64,000 bases of DNA from Cruorifilaria tuberocauda. Taxonomy: Eukaryota > Nematoda > Chromadorea > Rhabditida > Onchocercidae. A model generated the notes under the pieces. The model searched no databases. It was not told the DNA's origin and saw only the letters and a list, made by a program, of their open reading frames with translations. The stretch spans positions 1 to 64,000 of the forward strand of contig JABVXU010000182.1 of assembly GCA_013365365.1 (NCBI GenBank), in the 5' to 3' direction. Every line of letters begins with the position of its first letter. The stretch's first letter is position 1. Both the position numbers and the translations under genes were made by a program. Positions 13,224 to 26,900 of this stretch are shown piece by piece.

Positions 13224-13998
13224 ATGATATTAATACCATCATTATTTACTGCTGCAACTTTTCTTGCCATACACCGGTTCACCATCAATTTCACTGATTT
13301 GCCATATTCCAATGAGCTACTTTACCCGTACACCGAACAATTCATTCGTATCAGTCGACAGATCACCGATGCTCTTCAGGCTCTTTTAGCAACATTACCT
13401 GGCCAACGCAATGTTTCTGTTATTAGTTACAGGTTTTTTTATGCATTGCTTCATAATCCTAAAATTTTTTTGAACGAAAATCTTAATTATCATTATTTTA
13501 TCTATTTGTAATAAAAATTTGTCTATTTTCTCAGTAGAATCTACACAATATGAGGTTTGTTTATAACGTCTGAAATTTGAATTCCCAGCCTTTACATTAT
13601 CATGAAAAAACAACCTCTTCCAACTCATTCCGTAGAAATGAACAGAAGAAGGAGAAGCGCGAAGAATTAATTTAATTCTTAATGGACAATTTTTCAAATA
13701 CTCGATTTCGCTAACGCTTATTATTCCCCAATTAAAAAAATTGTAACCAAAATATTTGACACCACAGTATCATTTTAATCATTTCTTCTCATTTGTAACC
13801 CACAAAATAAATGAGTAATTAGAAATGCTACGAAACAATGCAGGTATGAGGAAGTAATTGGTACTTTGGTAACAATCGAGATAACATCACGAAAAGCAGA
13901 ACCGAAATTGAGAAAAGCTATCGAAAAGGCAATACGAACGGGAGAAATTGGCGGATATTCCGTTGGTTTCGATGGTTTCCAATACTATGCACTGAAGG
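13224..13998 (+). CDS. unc-52: Perlecan distal first exons: signal peptide and SEA-like domain
   Basis: Exons 13224-13432 and 13844-13998 encode residues 1-121. The ATG is preceded in frame by a stop at 13191, with no acceptor between, so it is the likely translation start. Residues 1-20 or so are hydrophobic and act as a leader. Then comes an alpha/beta segment ([18 protein letters not shown], then [20 protein letters not shown], then [16 protein letters not shown]), which has the length and pattern of a SEA module. SEA is the N-terminal domain I hallmark of perlecan in flies and vertebrates. The second exon ends at a weaker donor (AAGG|gtcatt), chosen because phase 1 is needed to enter the LDLa exon at 16392. 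A donor at 14035 (ACAAG|gttcac) is in the wrong phase. Confidence 0.65.
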
Positions 13999-16900
13999 GT
14001 CATTTCTCTATAATTTATCTAAAAAATTTGACAAGGTTCACATAAAACTAAACTTTTTCAACCTGTCAAATAATTCATTCCTCTTTGGAATAAATAAATT
14101 TTATTTCAATTTTCATTTCTAATCCTTTGCTAATGAATACGAGAACGAAATAATGCCAACCATCGATCACTATTGTTTTTAATTCTTTCTTTTTTTTAAT
14201 TTTTGTTCAATTTATTATTAATAGTTTTCATGTATTTCTATGCTAAAATTTTACTAAAAAAATTTTCTGTTGTAATCCTCGCTTCGCTGAGGTCCTACTG
14301 GTTGGTTTGAATTATTCAATTGATATTTTCCTTCAATTCTATCAAAAAGAAAATTCCCTTTTATTCAGTAAAAAATAGGCGGAGATACAATTTAAATTTT
14401 ATGCTGAAAAAATGAATTATAAGCTAAGCTATTCCTACTAAGATTTTTTGATTGAGTTAAATAACGATTACATATAAGCATTATTAGATTTAAATTTGCA
14501 AAATTTCTCTTTTTTCATGATTTTCACTTGAGAAAATAATTCGAAAATTTACTATTTGTCGGAAAGGAACTTCGTACAATAAGCCAATCAGAGATTTAAT
14601 GATTACCTGAGAGAAAAATTCTCGCGAGAGAGCTTCGCGCTCCAAATCCGACCGAATGGTTCAGCTAATGTTCATTGTCAGAAAAATCTGATAAGCTTAG
14701 ATAAAATCTCGTTTGGATATTTCATCATCAATTTTCTTTTCCCCTTCCTTATCGGTGATTCATTACGTATGTTTTCTTAACTTTAATTACTTTACTTGAA
14801 AAAATTTAACTGAATAACATGTACACACAGAGCGCTACAGAAATTTTTTGCGCTCACAGTGTTTTTACAACCCTAACTTGAAAAGCAAACTTTTGTGGTA
14901 AAAAGCAGTTCTCAAAAGAGAGCCGACGTTGAGGTCGTTAGCTTAAAAGCTGGCTGATATACAGCTTGTGGGATTTGTAAATGTTCTCTTTCTTTTACTT
15001 TTATGCTGAAGTATTATTATTTTGGTAGTTTATTGTTTGAGTACAATTCAAAGTGAAGATAACTCTTTGAATTTTGAAATTGAAAGAAATTAAGAAAAAA
15101 GTAAAAAGAAATTAAAGGATGGAATTTTCCGAAATACTGAAATTACAAATTAAAATAAATTCCGTTTTGTCATTCTACCCTGTATAACCCTTTCTTTCGC
15201 TCTCCTTCTCTCTCTTTCTTCCTCGCTCTAAGCTATGATAATTTAATGAATAAAATTAATTAAAGCTAACTGAATGTGATAAAGGATGACATCAATAGTT
15301 TCATTATAAAAGTGATATTGTATAAGGTCAAAATGAATTCAAACGATACTTTTAGAGAGCATTGACGAAATTGATGAAATTCAGAGTGAATATTTTATTT
15401 TACAATGATTTAAAAGGTCAGTAATTAAAAATTGACTGAATGGTTGATCAACCACTCCATTTTGATTCATTCATTAATTCAATGTTACTTTTCTACTTTG
15501 CAAATGGGAATATTATGGCAGTTATAGTAAACAGTAATAATTAATAATACATAAATTCCAAAACTTTAATTGTTTAGTAGTTGGGTTATTTACTTGGATT
15601 CAAACTTGAAATATTCAAAGGAAAAAACAATTTGTTATCAGTAGGACAGTGCATGCGATCAAACGATACAGAAATTGATATGATCGGTTGTGTTTCTCTA
15701 TTTATATGATATTTTTATAAAATTTTCTTAAAAGAACATATATATAAGTGAAAATAAATTGTCAGGTATTAAATTTATAGCAACAAAAATGGAAATAATG
15801 TTAAAATTTTACAAAAATTTCTTTTTTTGAATATAGTTGACCTTTTTTGTTTCATTAATGAAATAGATCATTCATGAAAGAAGTTCTTGAAATAGTTCAT
15901 GAAGGAAAGTGTCGACGATTTAGGTTAAGCCATTTAAATAATTATACTTTGAAGTGTTCCATTGCATGGCATTTTCATTTTTTTTAAATGCAAGATTAGG
16001 TTTGACTTTTATTTTTATTTATTTATTTTTTGTTAATTCAATCACCTTCAAATCTTTCGTTTATGTGATAAATTTAGGTAACCAGACCGTTTTTTAAGTT
16101 TAATTTTTTAGCTGAATTTTTTCAGCTTGATTTTTTGAATACTAGACTGCTAGACTAAGTAATAACCACTCAGTCATCAAAAAAACATGTTGATAAAAGT
16201 TCTTGGAAAGGTTTAGTCCCAATTTTTTAAACATTTAAATGTATTTCGAACAAGAACAAATAATTTGAAGAGAAAGTTTGGACTTTTTGAATTTTAGCAA
16301 AATCAAGTTTTTTAACAGATAGATATCATGATATCAGATACATTTATCTTCATATCAGCTTATATCAGTTGAAGCAATTATGCTTATTTAGAGTTACCAA
16401 TTATGATGAATTGCTCAAGTTTGCAATTTAAATGTGATGATGGATCTTGCATTGATATCAATGAACGTTGTGACGGCGAGGAACACTGTTCAGATGGCAG
16501 TGATGAAGGTGAATTGACTTTTGATTAGATAAATTGATGTGAATAGTGAAAGAATAGAAAATTAGCTTGTTGAAGAGAAAAAGTTAGTATTCAAGTAATG
16601 CAAAGTAAACTGAAAATGAAAATAAAACTGTAATTGATATATACGAATTCATTCATTATTTACCCACAAAACCAGTCAAGCACTTATAATCAGCACAGTA
16701 ATTTATTACTTACCTGGATATCCTGCTGAATCATGAATTACTGAATTGCTCTTTAGCATAGTATGCACTTATTTCTTAATTGATAACGCATTGGAGTTAA
16801 TTATTAAATTATTCGAAAATTTATCACAAATAATTTCATTGAATAAAACCTATAAAGCAATATTAAAGGGAATTGTAATTTTACATTAATTTTAGTTTAT

Positions 16901-19900
16901 TGCGGATCAAAAAATGCAGGAATAGTATTGATATCACCGCATACAGTCCTTTTACCCGGTGACTCGATTAGAATATCAGCGGAAGTAAATGACACTTTTC
17001 CACCTCAAAAGGTATTTTCAAGAGTTTCAATAGTTGAATTGTTCCTAGATACGCGGAATCCACATATGGAAATAAACTCTGAATCCGTCGATTACAGCAA
17101 TTAATTGACTTCTTTCAAAGACTTTTGAGGAGAATGAATATCTGCAAGCAAGTTCTCGTAGAAAACTTTGAATTCTAATTTATCAATTTATTTCTGTGAC
17201 TTACTACATATATCTTGCGACAATCGATTGAAAGAATTCACTTCTATTTATAGGATAGTTCTGGTCAATTTGATTTTAAGTAAATGACTAAGCGCTAAAT
17301 GTCGATTATAACTGCATTAGACATTTCAGGTTCGATGGCTTCATAACGGGAGACCGATAGAATTTGATGATCGGATGATACGATATTACAATACCTCAAG
17401 GAAGTATTATTTGTTGATTGATAACATAGGCAGTGATAACGGTGGCGTGTACGAGATGGATATCAACGGTACCACAGAAGCGATCGCTATCAATGTATCA
17501 ACGAACAGTGGAACCACCAGAAAGAGGTGTCTCAACGAAAACAACTGCACAGGTACGGACAGATTCGTTAAACTTAAAGTGGACAGGAAGGAACTGCAAG
17601 CAAGCTCATCACTTCATCTGAAATTTCGCCTCATCCGTATAGTTTGTATAAGGAAATGAATTCCGCACTTTGCAATCACTTTATCCATTGCATTCTTTCA
17701 TTTAGGGCTTCTGATATTGTCGTCTTGGCTTTTCATAAAGCTTTATCAGTATGCATCTCATGTATAGCATCATTAACCATGATCTCATGACGTTATTGAC
17801 AAATAAAACTCATGGGGCAACATAGAAGCCCAGCTAGTCACCTTTTAGAACTTTCTCTCGCTAATACCTCGGCTATAAAAATGATAAGATGCTGGATCGC
17901 TGGCAATTGAATGATCATAATGCAGCATCAGTAGTGAGCATCAACAAATAAATTCATTTCATAAATGAATTATCGATCGGTAGTCTGCGAACTAGCAGTC
18001 TATCATTTTCCAGATTTCATTTTAATATTGTGATGAAGCCATAATCATCTGTGCATTTCAGCCGAATTACCCGACAGAGACATACGTTTTCCGGTTCTTG
18101 CATGAAGTACTACTTACTTTTAAGTTATCGCTAAAATGAAGTAATGTGAACTAATTGAGTATTTTGTGTATTTAGTAATGAAAGGTAGGTAACTACTACA
18201 GAAATTATGTGGGTTTTCGAAGACAAACTATTGTTTTTTATGATTCGTTATTTTTCAAATGGGCAGAACACTTTCCAAAATTCCCTAACTATTGATTCAT
18301 CGTTGTTCAAATGAATATTTTCAGAAAACCGTACACTTATGATTCATTGTTTTTCAGCAATATAGGTTCTCTGCAAAAATGCTTGAATTTTGATTTTTGC
18401 ATGAATAAATTGTAGCAAACTGATAAATATTGATTTTCTATCAAATATCCTTCCTTGCTGTGTTACTTGAAGTCTGCGAACTCCCATCTTTTTTACGAAA
18501 AGGACATTTGAGGTTTCAAGGAGTGAATGAAAATTAAATATTTCACAGATTATTCATTATAACAATTAACACAATGCGAAACTAATATAAGTGATCCTAC
18601 AATTAATGCATTACAATAAAATTAATTTACATGATCGGTTTTTTAGTTGCCATCGCTATTCCTTAACCGAATTTTTTGTGTTTCTTATTGGTACATTATC
18701 TTCATTTTAGTTTTAATCGTTTTGGATCGATCCTTTCATTGATCTACAAGTCGATCTCATCAGGTCCTTTTATAAATAGCTCACTTTCAGCAGCCCTGTG
18801 TGAATCCGATGAATATCTCTGTCAAGTTGACAATTTTTGCTTGCCTCGAAACGTCATTTGCAACGGCAAGCGTGATTGCACGGACGTGGCTGATGAAGCG
18901 AACTGCAACAGTCTGTCACGTCATATTGACAAGAAATTGAAATGGTTGACGGCACAACCAACTGTTAAGTGTCCGGATGGTTCAGTGCCGGAATTTAGCC
19001 TGTAAACTTTAAAACATTTAAAAATAATTTCAAAAAATTTTAATGCAGCTTTAAATATTATTGAATTTCCACTACCTTCCGCGTAAGAATTATCAAATGA
19101 TTGATTCAGATGAGTATTTTCTCATCAGCGTTTCATTCTTCACAACGATTATTATTTACTAACCGATTTCAGTTTTTATGATGCAAACTCTTCACCTCCC
19201 GTGAACTTGACACTGATAGTTTATTAAATATATCTAGCTTTAAACTTGATTAACACAACTTTTTTTACATAATTTAACTTACAGCACTGATCTTCTTAAC
19301 TTTATTAATATTTTTCTCTTCCCGCCCTTTTTTCAATTTGTTTTAAGCGATAGAAATAAAATGCTTGAATTTCAATTACCTCTTCTCCTTTCTGATATTT
19401 AAACACGACGCTTTCTGATCTAACAGCCACTTGCATAATTCCCATTGACGAACGAACTGTTTTCGAGAATCGTTTGAGTGAAAAATTCATTTTTAAGCTT
19501 TTCTGTTCGCTCTTCTAATGAGACAGACAATCACTCCCAATCAATTCAAAGGTAATATCAAAAATTGGAATTTTTGAATGAAAGAAACCCATTCTTGAGA
19601 GTTAATAATTGTATATAAATTAAGCGATAGTGCTTACTAATGGATCTCATCATATCGAAATGGTATCAGTCGTCTGCTTATCTTTGGTTCAGGAAGGTAT
19701 ACAACTATAAATGTTACATTTCGGATTTATTGATGAAAAGTGATAACCGTTTAAGATGAATTATAATGATTTAAAATTTTCACTGACTTTATTGTTCTGT
19801 TGTCCGATGATGACCTTATTCAAGATGATTTGAAAATTGATTTAGGCATGGATCGACATATTGTTGGAGTAATTCAGTGTGTCCATCTCACACAGCATGC

Positions 19901-22900
19901 ATAGAAGGAAAATGTTGCAAAACTGATTGTAAGTTTGTTTTTTAAGCTGAAAGTTTCAATGCAAACTGAAATTGAATTTAAAAATGAATTTAATTTTGAT
20001 AATCGAATTTTAAGTTGAGGGAAAAACGGAAATTTGCAGAAAATGATTGTGGATTTTTTTGAATTGATATTTGATAATCATAGAATTTATACGCATGAAT
20101 TTTATTTACCATTGATAACTTTAATCAGTACTTCAAACAGTAAACACTGAAACGATCAAGTACTTCATTAAAGGAAGATAGTCTCAGAATTGACCGTCGT
20201 AACTGTCACTATTATCAGTATTGGTTACTATTTGCTAACATTATCGACTGCATGACGGATGTCAAGAATGAAAACAGCATTTATAATGAAAAATACAGTC
20301 TAAGGCTGTAAATCATTCGTCTTTATTAAGACACAAAAAATGCAAGTACACGTGCGTTACATTTCCTCATTAACGTTGCGTAAATCCGTGTATTCTGCAA
20401 GGAAGCAAATCTACTAAAATTTTACAGCACCGTATAATTTCCGTCAGTGTCCGGAGACATTCTGGGAATGTGGTAGTGGTGAATGCGTTCCGTTGGAAAC
20501 ACGTTGTGACGGACTGCAAGCGTGTAGTGATGGGTCTGACGAAATGCATTGCGGTACGTGTTTTTTCTAAATTTGTATGAAATTCATTTATGTGCAAATA
20601 TTCTTCATCTCTCTCATCAGCTAAGTGTAATTGATATCAATTCTTATCTAAGTGCTTTGCAATCGAAACATTTTATCGGATGTTATTAATAAGTAAATTA
20701 TTAATATTACGATTATATTCAAACTTTTTGCAAATATAACTTACTTTTAATTTTTATTGAAATTGCTTTAGAGTTATCGTATGATAAGATTTATAACGAG
20801 CCGCTTACATTGGTCATTTCCATAAAAATGAAATAGTTTGTAGTAAGTAGCAATAATGAGTTGATTAGAATAATTTTTAAATTCTGTTAGTTGCATTCTC
20901 CGAATTTTATGATAGGATTATATTTCAGTAAAAGTAATCATTATCAGAAATGAATAGGTAACACTAAAATGATGCTGCTTCTTTTGGAAAAATCGAATTT
21001 TTATTCATGAAGCAAGAAGGAAAACGGAACAAAAATTTTATAAATGACCGTTTCTAACAAATATGCTCTTGTTTCTGCGAACTTTTCTAATTCCATTTCT
21101 GAATTTCTAAATCTTACAATACTTAACAACACATGGAAACTTTCATTTCATCCTTCTTCAATTTCAACTTCAACCTTTTTTCATTAAATCACTGCTAACA
21201 ACATTTTTTAGAATTATTTTTGACTGCTGCTAAATTAAGTTTTCGATCAATTTCAATGCAAACTTGTGAGTAGAAATATGCTAATGTAATGAGTAAAATA
21301 GCCGGAAATCTTAATGCTAGCGTTTCCTCATACCAAATGCGCGTAACAAACATTGAGCCTACTTCGAAACCTCCTAGAAAGTAAAAGTTTGAGTAAAGGC
21401 CAAGGACGAATGGAACAACATGAAGGCATGCGATGATACGGCGAAACGCTACGTCGGTGATGTGTTTTTCACGCCATTCTTGGATTTTCTTAATTCCGTA
21501 CAATCCTTTAAAGCCGTATTCCATAAACAAACCGATAATATTAAGTATAATCCAAATCTAAACCTTTTTGATAAAGAATGCTTCAAATGGAAAAATTTTA
21601 ATGGAAACAAGAAAACAATGTAGTTTTTTCAGTGAATTATTTTGTTCATTATGGAAAGAAAAATTTAGTCGATTTAAGTTATAAAAAAATATAATTATGA
21701 AAGTTTCATTGCTCTCTTTTGCCACTAAAAATTTTTAAAATAATTCTTTATCGAAAATCCATATTTTAAAATCACAAGGAGTAAAATTTCTACTTCAAAT
21801 ATGTCTTTTTTTGTTTAGGAAGTGATTTAAAGTTAGTAAGTTGAATTATATGTATTATTTGATTTTCTCTGAAAAAGAAACCAAAAATTGTTCAAATTTA
21901 AACCATTTTCTCTGGAAGAAATTTCGCACTTCGAAATGAAATTATTTTAGTAGATAGAAACTTTTCGCTCATCTATGAGCAGAATATTAAATGAATTAAA
22001 TTGTTTGGAACTTACGATATTTGCGTAATGAATTCCATGCCATAATAATACAAAACTATACGATGTAATCACACCAAATACTTTTCGTTTGATAGAAAAA
22101 GTTGGGGAACAAATTGGAATAAAAATATATGCTTTAAAGAAGCTATATAGGCCACGATCAAAATAGCGCCAAGCTTTTGAGTAAAGTGTTAATCGATTGA
22201 TACAAATTGGCCCATCAGCTGGTTCCATGTTATCAGCTAAGGCAAAAATTCGTGGCAAACCGAATATTACGACATATCTAAGATGGAAAAATATTCCTGG
22301 AAATATTTAATTATTTATATATGAAAGGTAATCTAAGTCAATTTAAGCTTGATACTAGTTTGATTGAACTGAAATAATCATGATAAGATAATTGTTTGTT
22401 TAAGTTTTGATTCATATATAAAAAAGAGGATATTTTGATGAAATCATTTAAAAATGATAAGAAAATTTTTGGAAGCAGAAGGCTTTATCAACTTTATCAA
22501 CTATCACTTTGTTTAGAATTAATCAAAACTTGCAAGAGAACTCAGACAATTGTAAAGTTTTGGCAAAGGAAGATGAATTAAGAGTAATTCTTTAAGTACC
22601 TAACGCCATTCCTAGTGACACAAATTCATTTTTTGGCAAATTTCTCGCATAGTCACAATCATAAAGTATCCATTCGAAATACATAAAATGCAACATGAAA
22701 TATATGAAAAACCACCAGAAAGCAATACGTATAGCGAAAAATATAAACTGTCTCCAATCACGTTTTTTAGTTCGACGTTGACGCATTTGCCGTTCAAATT
22801 CAGGATAAATTACTACTAACGTGGTCATATATGGAGGATAAAAGGTATAGAAGAGCATACGAACATAACGTTTCAAAAGCGTATTGTCTTGAGGGCGCAC

Positions 22901-23841
22901 CGTACCATTTTGCGCTTCCAAATTGTAGGATATATATGAAAGTAAGGTGTAGCATACGAAGATGACAACAAATAACGGATTTGTTGATAGGTGATAGGTA
23001 TAACGCAGTGTCAGATAGAGCACTGTCACCGAACTTATCCATACAACAAGTTGGTGACTACAATAAAGACATAAATTAATAATTTTAAATATAAAGTATG
23101 ACTTAGTGATGGCTGCTTTAATTCATGTTAAAATTATATTTTCGCAAATTGTAGTTTGTCGAATTAATCTATCATTATTATTTTTACATATATTTGAAGT
23201 TGTCGTACTGTGGGGAAAGTATTTCTGAGGAACGACGGTATGTGTGCATACAGTTGTACAGTAATCTAGCAGTTAGCTAAAATTCGTAACACATTTCGAA
23301 TAAGTCATTTCTTTTTTCTCTCAGAAATAATTATTAAAAAGCTCTCTCGATAAATGCTTTGATTCATTTTAAATCAATAATCCATTGAGATTTTGGTTTA
23401 GTTGATGAAAATTTCATTGTTCCATTGTTCATCAAGGAAGAGGAAAATGATTTAAAGGGAAATTACAAATTTAGGATAAATGAGAAGGAAAAAATGAGTA
23501 AACTTACCGGAAATGATAGGCAACAAAAAAGATAAGAGTACCCTGGATAAGTGATAACATGACCAGCCATTTAGTAAACAGAATAGAACTGCAAATGATT
23601 GAATAGATTATCGTAAATAATTGTAAGGTTTCATCGGAGATGAAATGTCCGGCAACATTGAAAACGATTGAATGGACTGCAAAAAATGGTAGAAGCATGA
23701 AGGCAATTGGTGACCACGCATTCCATTCCCAATTCGATTCATCCTTCAATCTTGTACTCTAAGTAATACCGCTGAAGTAGAGTAAGCCAAGACTACTTCA
23801 GTTTAGCTAGTAGCTAGAAAATAAAAACTTGTTTCCCTTCT

Positions 23842-23903
<62 letters not shown>

Positions 23904-26900
23904 GGAAAATTGCATGCAGTGACTGTTGAAACAAGGGAAGTAAGATTATTATTGTTTTCCTGTCATGCAATTCGCAAGTGAACACAAACCACATATCGAT
24001 CACCAATGAACGGTAATCGATTGATTCGTATTGAATGCCAATATTGAAATTCGTATTTATTGCTGGCAATAATCACTTGACTCCATGCATAGATCATGCT
24101 GCATGCAACGACAATATAGCAAAAGCCAAGTTCAACAGTGGGTAGTGCGGGGTACTCGAACAGTACCCGTCGATTTCTTGCTCTTCCTTTTCCTTCCTTA
24201 TCAGCCATCATTCCTATAAGTGACGCTTTCTCTCACAAATTTAGTTAAAATAGTTAATCAACGAGCAAATCATACATTCGCACTTTAATTCCAAAAACTT
24301 AGAGTGGAAGAAGAAAGCGAAATTTGCCACTGGAGAATTGAATTAATATTGGAGTTATGATAGAAAGTGTCTATCAGCTGATAACTTCCTCGATGGTAAG
24401 AAGGAAGAGGGAACCGAGGGTTTGAAGAGAGAGGGAATTTCCTGAGCCTGAATGAAATGAGAAGGATGGACAATGATCACGGCGGCATTGTGTCATCGAA
24501 TGAGATTTTGAAACTAGGACACTCGCCCTGCCTGTGTCATCCACCAGGGAGGTTCCAGGGGTTCCTGTCTCTCTCGAATCAATGAATCGCTTCTTGTTAT
24601 CTCTCTCTCCGCCGGTATTTCAATATGAAGTGCATTTAAGGGATTTAATTCAAACTTATTTCAAATTAATCGTTTTTGTACCAAAGGATTACTCTCAAAC
24701 AGATTAATCCTTTACTTTTACTTGCTTACTTATCATGAACTTGAAAGGATATTGGGAAATGAGGACAGAGCGAAGTTCTATTTATAGAAATAAATAGACA
24801 ACAAAAGTTCCAAGTCACTCGTTGCTACTAAATATTTAGTTAGTTATTTTTTCTCTTCTCCCTTTTTTTAAACCTTTTTTTACGTTTAAATTTTTGCCGA
24901 AATTTCAGCAACTTCGTTTGTTTGCAGTACCTATTTTCACTGCCCTACTTATCCATTATTAATTAGCTCACAGTTTAATTTAAGCTTTACAGATGTAAAC
25001 TGATTAAAGTAATTTCAAAACCAAACATTTTTGAGTAATATCATTTTTAAGCTTATTATACTATTAAATATCATGTTTTTATTTATTTGATTTATACAAA
25101 CGGAAAAGAAGAAAATAAAAAATGATGCAAAAAATACTAAATCTGGTAATAAGCGTAAAAAAATTATTTGAAAAAGCTTGATTTGCGACATTACCATCAA
25201 GTGTTTTCGTCGATCACGCCAACCTTTGACCTTTGCTAAAATTTCTTCTCATATATGTATATAATATATATATGCATTGTATCATATCATAAATTCTCGG
25301 CGAATTCTTCATTTGAATTCAGGTAGCGAAAAACGATCCGTAACTGAGAGTTGCGGTACGAAATATTATAGTTGTGATTCTGGTGAGTGTATTCCACGTG
25401 AAAAAGCTTGTAATCGAAATTATGATTGTACTGATGGAAGTGATGAAATGAAATGTGGTAAGTTCATTTTTGAAATTTTTATTTCAGTTTGATAAAAATT
25501 AAATGTTAAGAATAATAAAATAAAATCACCGATAAACCATTTAATCTATGTATGTCACTAATTAATGCATTAACATTACTAATTTGCCTAATACTTACTT
25601 TGGCTTATCTTCAAATATTTCATTATTTTAATAATTTGTTTAATCAATCTTTATTATTCAGTTAATCTTCATATATATTGCATTTTACTTTTTAAGTATG
25701 TTTCGAAACTTTTAAAATAAGTTTTCATTTGTGGAAAATATACTGTTTATTTAATATGGTGAACTAATAATTTATACATTATTTAGAAAATTTCAGTGAA
25801 AATTATGATAGTTTCAAGTTAAAAATAATTTTAACTTCAAAAATGGTGAAGTGTATAAATTGTAAGATTCGTTTTAGAATATTTTCTTGCTGCCCAACGT
25901 GCTTACGCCGAATCAATAAATGCTGCTAATGCTAACACATCTAGCAAGTTTGGCGAAGATATGAGAAATCAGGTATTCCAATTAGCATATTCCTCTGAGT
26001 ATTGTACTTCGTATTTGTCATGTCATCCCGAAAATTTAAATCATATCTATCATCAAAGATATTTTCTTATTTTTTACCAGTATATACACAGTATATTTGG
26101 CATTTTTCCGGAATAGCTAACTACACTCATCTAACTTACTTTGATGATATTACCATTCAAGTATGATATTATTTTTGAATCCATTTGTTCAGAAACTGTA
26201 CAGTAGAAAGGAAGAATATCATGCGAATATTACAGTTGTTATAACCCCGAAACTAATTATGTTAATGAACATGGTAAGCAGGGAAACGCTATTCAGGAAG
26301 TTATTCAGGAAGATGACCTATATAATCAGAAATCCGATGGGAGTAACCGAAATACTCTTGCATTATCTGATAATGGAGAAAGTCAATACAGTTATTCATC
26401 AGGAACCAATTATAAGGACTATGGAAACGATCGCAGACATTTTTCTGCATACGGAAAAATGGAGTCAGGGCAATACGATAATGCTCATACTTGGACCGTT
26501 AATAGTGAAACCGGATACAATCTCAACAAAACTGATAAAGATCATAATGGGAATGCACGGGACAGGAATGATAAGAAAAATGCTGGTAATGATGTTCCGA
26601 ATACTCTTAATTATAATGGAGGAAATGAACGACATCAAAATGAACTGATCCACAACAGTCTTGGCTACGGTACCTCTCAATATGAAGAGCTAAGCAGTCG
26701 CCTTTCCGGAATGCAACAAGCAGACCGTATAGCAGATCGTACGCAACAGTCATCGTTAAATGATCAAAATATGCTTCATCAAGGGTTGAATTACGAGCGA
26801 AATGATTTGCCATCGTCAGCAATAAGTGTATCATTTGGTAGCCATGTTGGAAGCTTATTCCGACAAGATGAAGCAAGAGACGGAAGCTACCAATCCGGAA

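Larger units (their letters stand above)
20554..25322 (+). other. Perlecan intron containing a nested minus-strand gene
   Basis: This 4.8 kb intron contains the complete HHAT-type gene (21195-24211) in the opposite orientation. It also holds a trinucleotide repeat and about 0.7-1.1 kb of non-coding DNA on each side of the nested gene. Confidence 0.7.

Noticed and set aside
13999..14035. Extension of the SEA-like exon to the donor at 14035
   Set aside because: That donor leaves phase 2, which does not fit the LDLa exon at 16392; the donor at 13998 leaves phase 1 and fits.
23803..24069. Minus-strand frame with a poly-Leu run
   Set aside because: Produced by the TAA trinucleotide repeat in an intron of the HHAT-type gene.
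26163..26648. Open frame of 161 codons overlapping the disordered perlecan exon
   Set aside because: Met/Ile-rich composition and the wrong frame for the LDLa that follows. The alternative frame is hydrophilic and runs into the first Cys of LDLa 5.
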